Source: Ophiobolus disseminans (taxonomy: Eukaryota > Ascomycota > Dothideomycetes > Pleosporales > Phaeosphaeriaceae). From it: 64,000 bases of DNA. The stretch covers positions 132,360 through 196,359 of the forward strand of contig MU006243.1 of the NCBI GenBank assembly GCA_010093685.1, read 5' to 3'. The position numbers and the translations under genes were made by a program. This document shows, one piece after another, positions 59,163 through 64,000 of this stretch; the first letter of the stretch is position 1; the number at the start of each line of letters is the position of its first letter. Below the pieces are notes generated by a model that worked only from the letters and a program-made list of their open reading frames with translations, did not search any database and was not told where the DNA came from.

Positions 59163-61966
59163 ATGTCAGCTACCCAAGATTGCCCCGAAAGAACATGTCC
59201 AAATGAAAAAGTCGATTCTTCAGACACGCTCATAACTCGACATCGGCGTGACTATACCGCTCCGTTGGCCACTGAAGCCTCAACACTGCGCTATCGTTCT
59301 CGCGCGTTATGGCTGCTTGGGCTATACGTACCGCTTCTTGTCATCCCATGGGTTCTTACATGCATACTCGTTTACCATCCCATCGACCGTGCGACATACT
59401 ACGACCAATCTGGGCTCCACAAAGATAGTCTCAAATTGCATCAACGTATGATGAACGCATTGTCAGTTGTGTTTTCTGTCACGGGGCTCGTCACAGTACC
59501 AATAATATCGGCAATACTCTCTGAGGCTGCGGTCGTCTATGCCCAGAAGCGTCGAGAGACTCAGTCTGTCAACATCAGACAACTGTTTGCTCTAGCAGAC
59601 CGAGGGTGGTCCAGTCTTGCTATCCTGAGGGACGCCTTACCCACATGGACAAGCCATAGCAACCGGCGCGCAGATGTTAGCAGTCGATTCTTATGGCTGG
59701 CAGCGTTGTTTCTCCTCATATGTACGTCGGGTACGGCAGAAGCTCATTGTTTCTTGTCCTCATTTCGGTATTCCTAGTTCGCCCCCGCTATCTCAACAGG
59801 TTACCGAAATGTTTTCAGGCCCACTGACTTGCACCAGGTGGTATTCAGCAGCCCTTACGCGAAGCTCTAGTATCGAAACAGTCAACTCGGGGTATGTGTT
59901 TGCTCAAGAAACTTGATTGGGCGCCTTGACTAAATTCGCATATAGTGATGACGTCCAACGATAATTTTGCGTCAGGGTTTAGGGTAACCTACAATTTCAA
60001 AGACCAGAGCAAAATTCTGGGCTTCGATGCCGAGCCATATGGTATGCCTATTTCTCGTCTTCATCACTCTAGCTGCATTTGATACGAGTTTTCAACGCTG
60101 TTTCAGCCCTCCACACCCCGAAGCCAGAGCACTTTACTGATCATCACCTTAGATATAGCTAGAATACCAGAGGATATCGTCACGCAGGATCTCATGAACA
60201 GTCTAGCCACGTTCAACGGTTACGAATACCCTCCTCATCTATGGCAAGACCCAAGTGGACTCAGGCCATACTATCTCGACACAACATCAACTTCTCTTAA
60301 GCGACAAGGCCCATGGACCGCACGACAGCCATGGAACGATTACTTTGTAGCTGCATTGCCTAATGCAACCATGACTGGTGTACTCAGACAGCGAGTGATG
60401 AGACTCAACTCAACCGTAGTTTGCCTGAATATCGCTCGATCAGATTTCCCGTCGTCGTGCGCAGGTGAAGACCCCTTTGTTGTATCCATTTCTCGGGCTA
60501 GGCAGACTGAGATACGTCTGTGCGTTCCAGGTCGTCGAGGGGCGTTTCCATGGCAGCTTACCCGCAATATGCAAAACATCACTGAAGATGTCTATATGGA
60601 TCTATCAGGAGCTAATTCTACTAATCTTATTCGCCGCTGCACGGTACATACCGTCCGAGGATACTTTGAGTTGGGTAACTATCGAAATGGCGAAACGCAT
60701 GGCCCGCTGTTAGAACGGTGGGAGGAGCCAGATCGCTTTGCCGCTCAATCTGAGTATGTTTCGTATTTCATGTTCTATTAGTAATCAGGTTAATTGATCG
60801 AACACGGCAGGTATAATGACTGGCTATCACCGAAGTGGCAGCAGACAGACAGATGGCGAAGACCATCTGCGGAGTGAGTAGTGTCTGCTTGTATCTGATG
60901 CTTGTGGCTAAGTTCGCGAAGGGACAAAATCACAGATTTGCCCGGCTGGCCAAAGTCCTTGGCTTATCAAACACCCTGGTCCCCCGTTCCCGCATCAAAC
61001 AATCCAAATCGCACGATGTCTGGGCCTTTGATGACATCAATGATAGCTATGTTTGGGGAGCGATCACTACTTGCAACGGCCAATTCATCGACAAACGCGA
61101 CGGATGCCGCCTCGCAAATTTGCACCTCCGGTCGCATGCCGTTCTCCATATTCGATGGCTATGACAAGTATGAAAAACAATGTGCTAATTTAACAGGTAG
61201 CAATGACCAGGATGATGAAGTTCTTGCTTCGATCTTGTCAAAGTTTATGGTAACAACATTTAACAACACGCAGCATATTTCTGCCAGCGTGTGAGTAGTG
61301 ATCATTCATCCTTCTGTTCAAAGACATTCAACTGATCACATGCCACCTAGCTACTTCGCCAATCAAGCAATGCTCCTGCAGACTGTTCAGAACACGCAAG
61401 ACTTTACTGCTCGTCAAATACGCTCTGCCCCGGGTGGATACATTCAACGCCCAGTCGTCACTATGTACGGCTTGGTGATCATCTCCGCGCTCATGTTCAT
61501 ACAGTTGACCGGTCTCGCATATCTAGTATGGTATATATACCAAGTGCCCACCTGGACTGCTCTGCTCGACGCAATGGCCATTGCGCGGATCGCAAACAGC
61601 TTGGACAAGGGCACCATTCCAGCCATCGGCTCTGTCACAAAGCAAGAACTGGACCAACTAGGCGAGATGAATGGCTTAATCGGCGTCGTCGATTCGGTGC
61701 ACATGGACGAGGAGACAGACGATTCATCGCTCAAGAGAGAAATTGAGTTGGGGCTTGGGGCTCCGGGAGTCTTTAATCGACGGCTGGCAAAGGTTGCGAT
61801 GCAGAGGGCTGAAAGGAGGCGCACTGAGAAGGAATGTCCGTGCTCGGGATGTCAACGCAAGCGTGCGGTCGCGGTGTCGGGCGATGATCATGTTGAGCCA
61901 TCAGAAGCGGGAGACTTGGAGATCAGGCCAGTGGGAACACATATAAGCAGCCATGGCGGAGCATAG
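59163..61966 (+). CDS. Multi-exon fungal membrane protein of unknown function
   Basis: Clear coding blocks on one strand: 59163-59721 (MSATQDCPERTCPNEKV; membrane segments LWLLGLYVPLLVIPWVLTCI and ALSVVFSVTGLVTVPIISAI; FLWLAALFLLI), about 60170-60765 (YEYPPHLWQDPSGLRPYYLD to ERWEEPDRFAAQSEY, with potential N-glycosylation sites NATM, NSTV, NITE, NSTN), 60813-60870 (YNDWLSPKWQQTDRWRRPSA), a block near 60,960-61,290, and 61350-61966 (QTVQNTQDFTARQIRSA, a segment LVIISALMFIQLTGLAYLVW, and a charged cytoplasmic tail). The layout, with membrane segments flanking a large glycosylated extracellular loop, recurs in uncharacterised fungal membrane proteins. Exon borders between 59,722 and 60,170 could not be fixed, so I cannot exclude that the gene is damaged there. 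Confidence 0.65.
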
Positions 61967-62260
61967 TGGCCATGCAAAACACAGCAAAAGCCCTGACGTC
62001 AGCTAGAGATGGATAACAATTTTAGTGACTGCTTCTATATATAACACTCGGCGAAAATAGTTCGGCTCATTATCAATTATGGGTAGGCAGGGTATCTACA
62101 AATGCTTATGATTTAAGTCTCTAGAATTATGAATCTGGGTCGAGGCTATACAAGCTGCTCGATAGGAAACAGAACCACCATATTACTATATTGCACTTTA
62201 TCTACCTCTCCCAGCCCATTTAGGTTTTCACCAACGCCATAGCAGGAAATACCGCCCAGC
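61967..62260. other. Short intergenic stretch
   Basis: About 300 bases between convergent features. Nothing recognised. Confidence 0.5.
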
Positions 62261-63745
62261 TCACAGGCCATACAACTCCTCGTCTTCCATAGCTTTATCT
62301 CCATCACTAGCAGCATCTTCGATCTCCTCCTCCTCGTCTTCGTTCTCCAGCCAAAGCTGCTCTCGGTGATGAACCTCAACGTGATTTAACCACTTTGCTG
62401 CTGTTTGAACGTCCTGTTAGAACATGAGAGACAAGCTGCGCTACCAGCTTCGGCCGCTTTCAGTGCGTTGAACGCAAGAATGCATTGCTCGCGACGGGCG
62501 TGTGTGTTTCACCCTTGAGGTGCTTGTTTAGTTGAGCACGATTAAGTTTTTCCTCCTTTGCAGCAACTGTGGCAGTTGTACAAGTCTGCAACGCCAGCAA
62601 ATTAAGCCAGAAGTAGGTTGACCTTTTCGCGCGATGAACGCCGTGAGGAAAGCAACACGTTCAGTGTGTGTTGCTTGCTTCTCGCCTTCTTTTGTACCCA
62701 AATCAACTTGAACGGTTTGTTCTTCCGGCAGGTCCTACCAATGAACTAGCTCACCACGTATATTCTCGCGTTCTTCTTGCTCCTCCAAGAAATCAATGTC
62801 AATTCCTTTATCCACTTCTTCTGGCTCCAAGTTGTCGGTGTTTGCGTTGCCCTGTAGCAATTTCCTGACGGTAGCAAGTCGACTGTTGGTGAAAACTTGA
62901 CCTCGGGAAGCTCCTGTTGTGCATCTTTGGCTTCTCTCCGAATTGAGATTGGAGCGCCACCTTTGCCTGCAGTTAAGCCGTGAGTTGCTGACTTCTTGCC
63001 ATCCTTGAGGAGCGACCGCATCTCATCCGCAAGCTCTTCAAGAATAGCCTTTCTGAGGTTCTTGCGAATCTTCTTGAGTGCCATTTTCCGCTGGCAGAAC
63101 GCAGCTTTGAGCTTATTAAGAACGCTCTTCGCCTCGGGATTGCTGATTTGTTTGAGCAATACTTTGTATGCCCCAGTGACGCTGCCGGTATATCCTCGAG
63201 GTACGTTAGTCGAATCGGTCGAATTGTTTAGAAGGAAATCGCGGGTCTCATCAACAGCAGCCCTGATAGTGTTGGTCACACTGGTGTATTCCGATTCCTC
63301 TCGCTCGCGGTCTCGTAGCCTCTCCTCTAGCTCTTCGCGGAGAGATGTTTCGTAATCAGTCGAGTGCTGTACGTATGCCGTCTGGAAGGCTTGACTGACC
63401 ATCTTCCTTGCATCTTCACGTGATATTCTTTCTCTGCCTAGTATGTATAATTGTATGTCGATATCGCCGACGCCGACGGTATCGTAGCGATCATGAACGT
63501 TTGAGTCGTCGTCGTGGGCGACAATCGCGCGAACCGCTCCGGTGCCGTGTATATGTTTTGTCTCGATGATACGTGTACACCGGAAGCAATATATGGTATT
63601 GCGCTGTGAAAGTCCGGCATCCACGCATGCGCGGCGCAATCGCGGATTCAGCGCATCCGTCTTCATCGGTAACTCAGGCGTGATGTTGCCTCGAGGACTA
63701 GCTGCTATGAAAACAGCTTGTTGGGCAACTCCAGCCTGTCTATCC
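62261..63745 (-). pseudogene. Degenerate gene resembling the C-terminal half of a tyrosine recombinase
   Basis: The main block is a 306-codon open frame (63666-62746), open further upstream to about 63,745. It reads NPRLRRACVDAGLSQRNTIY, CFRCTRIIETKHIHGTGAVR and AHDDDSNVHDRYDTVGVGDI. The spacing of Arg, His and Tyr recalls the R...H...Y end of fungal tyrosine-recombinase-like proteins (DUF3435/Crypton type). A charged helical region follows (SLREELEERLRDREREESEY; RKMALKKIRKNLRKAILEEL). Coding sense then continues in a shifted frame (GIDIDFLEEQEERENIRGEL), has an in-frame TAG at 62735-62737 where CAG would fit, runs on through EEQTVQVDLGTKEGEKQATH, and near the end reads HVEVHHREQLWLENEDEEEE, stopping at 62261. 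Frameshifts and the stop point to decay. The recombinase assignment is tentative. Confidence 0.5.
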
Positions 63746-64000
63746 TCACACTACTATGAGGACTTCAAAAGACTCTGATAAGGATTTGAAGGTAGATAGG
63801 TCTTAATATCAAAAGACATATATCATCGCGCAATCCACTGTATAGTACCTAGTAGCACGTTAACAAATCGGTGCATCACCAAATACGAGCTCCTTTGTGG
63901 AGGGAGTCTTAACATGCCCTTAACGTATATGATCTTGAAGAGTTGGCCAATTCACATTTCAAGTTGTCGGAGGTGGCTCAACCGCTACGCAATCGCCAAT
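63746..64000. other. Right edge, no gene seen
   Basis: Contains the second copy of the 19-base element. It may be part of the same decayed mobile element as the recombinase-like relic. Confidence 0.45.
63870..63888 (+). repeat. 19-base element shared with 31945-31963 (copy 2)
   Basis: GGTGCATCACCAAATACGA, identical to the copy 32 kb to the left, about 120 bases upstream of the recombinase-like relic. The inner GGTG-cat-CACC hairpin is conserved. Confidence 0.55.

Overview
The window is nuclear DNA of a filamentous ascomycete (Pezizomycotina), most likely Dothideomycetes and perhaps Pleosporales. This rests on dense genes with many introns of about 46-65 bp, a fungal PKS-NRPS with a trans-acting enoyl reductase, a regulator with a basic region plus ankyrin repeats (the ToxE type known from Pleosporales), and SAGA, SWI/SNF, OST and ribosomal genes of fungal type. 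The order-level placement is inference.

Positions 1-21,131 are a specialised-metabolite region. A hybrid highly reducing PKS-NRPS runs off the left edge (KS-AT-DH-MT-ER0-KR-ACP-C; the A, T and release domains would lie outside). Divergent from it is a small lipocalin-like protein. Then come a cytochrome P450 relic, a conserved fungal protein of unknown function, a 2.5 kb stretch without genes, a bZIP-ankyrin (bANK) regulator whose basic region is split by an intron, a trans-enoyl reductase that would supply the activity missing from the PKS, an internally deleted glycosyltransferase relic, and an intact P450. A plausible scheme is this: PKS plus trans-ER builds a methylated polyketide, the NRPS part joins it to an amino acid, the P450 and perhaps the lipocalin-like protein tailor it, and the bANK protein switches the genes on. 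The two broken genes suggest the cluster has lost tailoring steps.

Positions 21,132-23,592 look like a boundary: no convincing gene, but three copies of a short repeat. From 23.6 kb on, the content is mostly housekeeping: diphthine synthase (DPH5), Spt3 of SAGA, ribosomal protein eL19, a small secreted cysteine-rich protein with an apparent frameshift, a patatin-like protein lacking the usual catalytic serine, two tandem paralogous small proteins with basic/acidic tails, mitochondrial NAD malic enzyme, a HAM1-like lipid-binding protein, an Ost3/Ost6 oligosaccharyltransferase subunit, a nuclear coiled-coil protein, a stomatin-like protein, an acyltransferase-3 membrane protein, the SWI/SNF-RSC subunit Ssr4 and a multi-exon membrane protein. 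The right end (62.2-64 kb) holds a degenerate gene resembling the C-terminal half of a tyrosine recombinase, next to a short element that recurs at 31.9 kb.

Exon-intron structures were assembled by hand from reading frames and GT/GC-AG sites. For most genes the spliced length is an exact multiple of three, which supports the models. No database search was possible, so family names come from recognised motifs.
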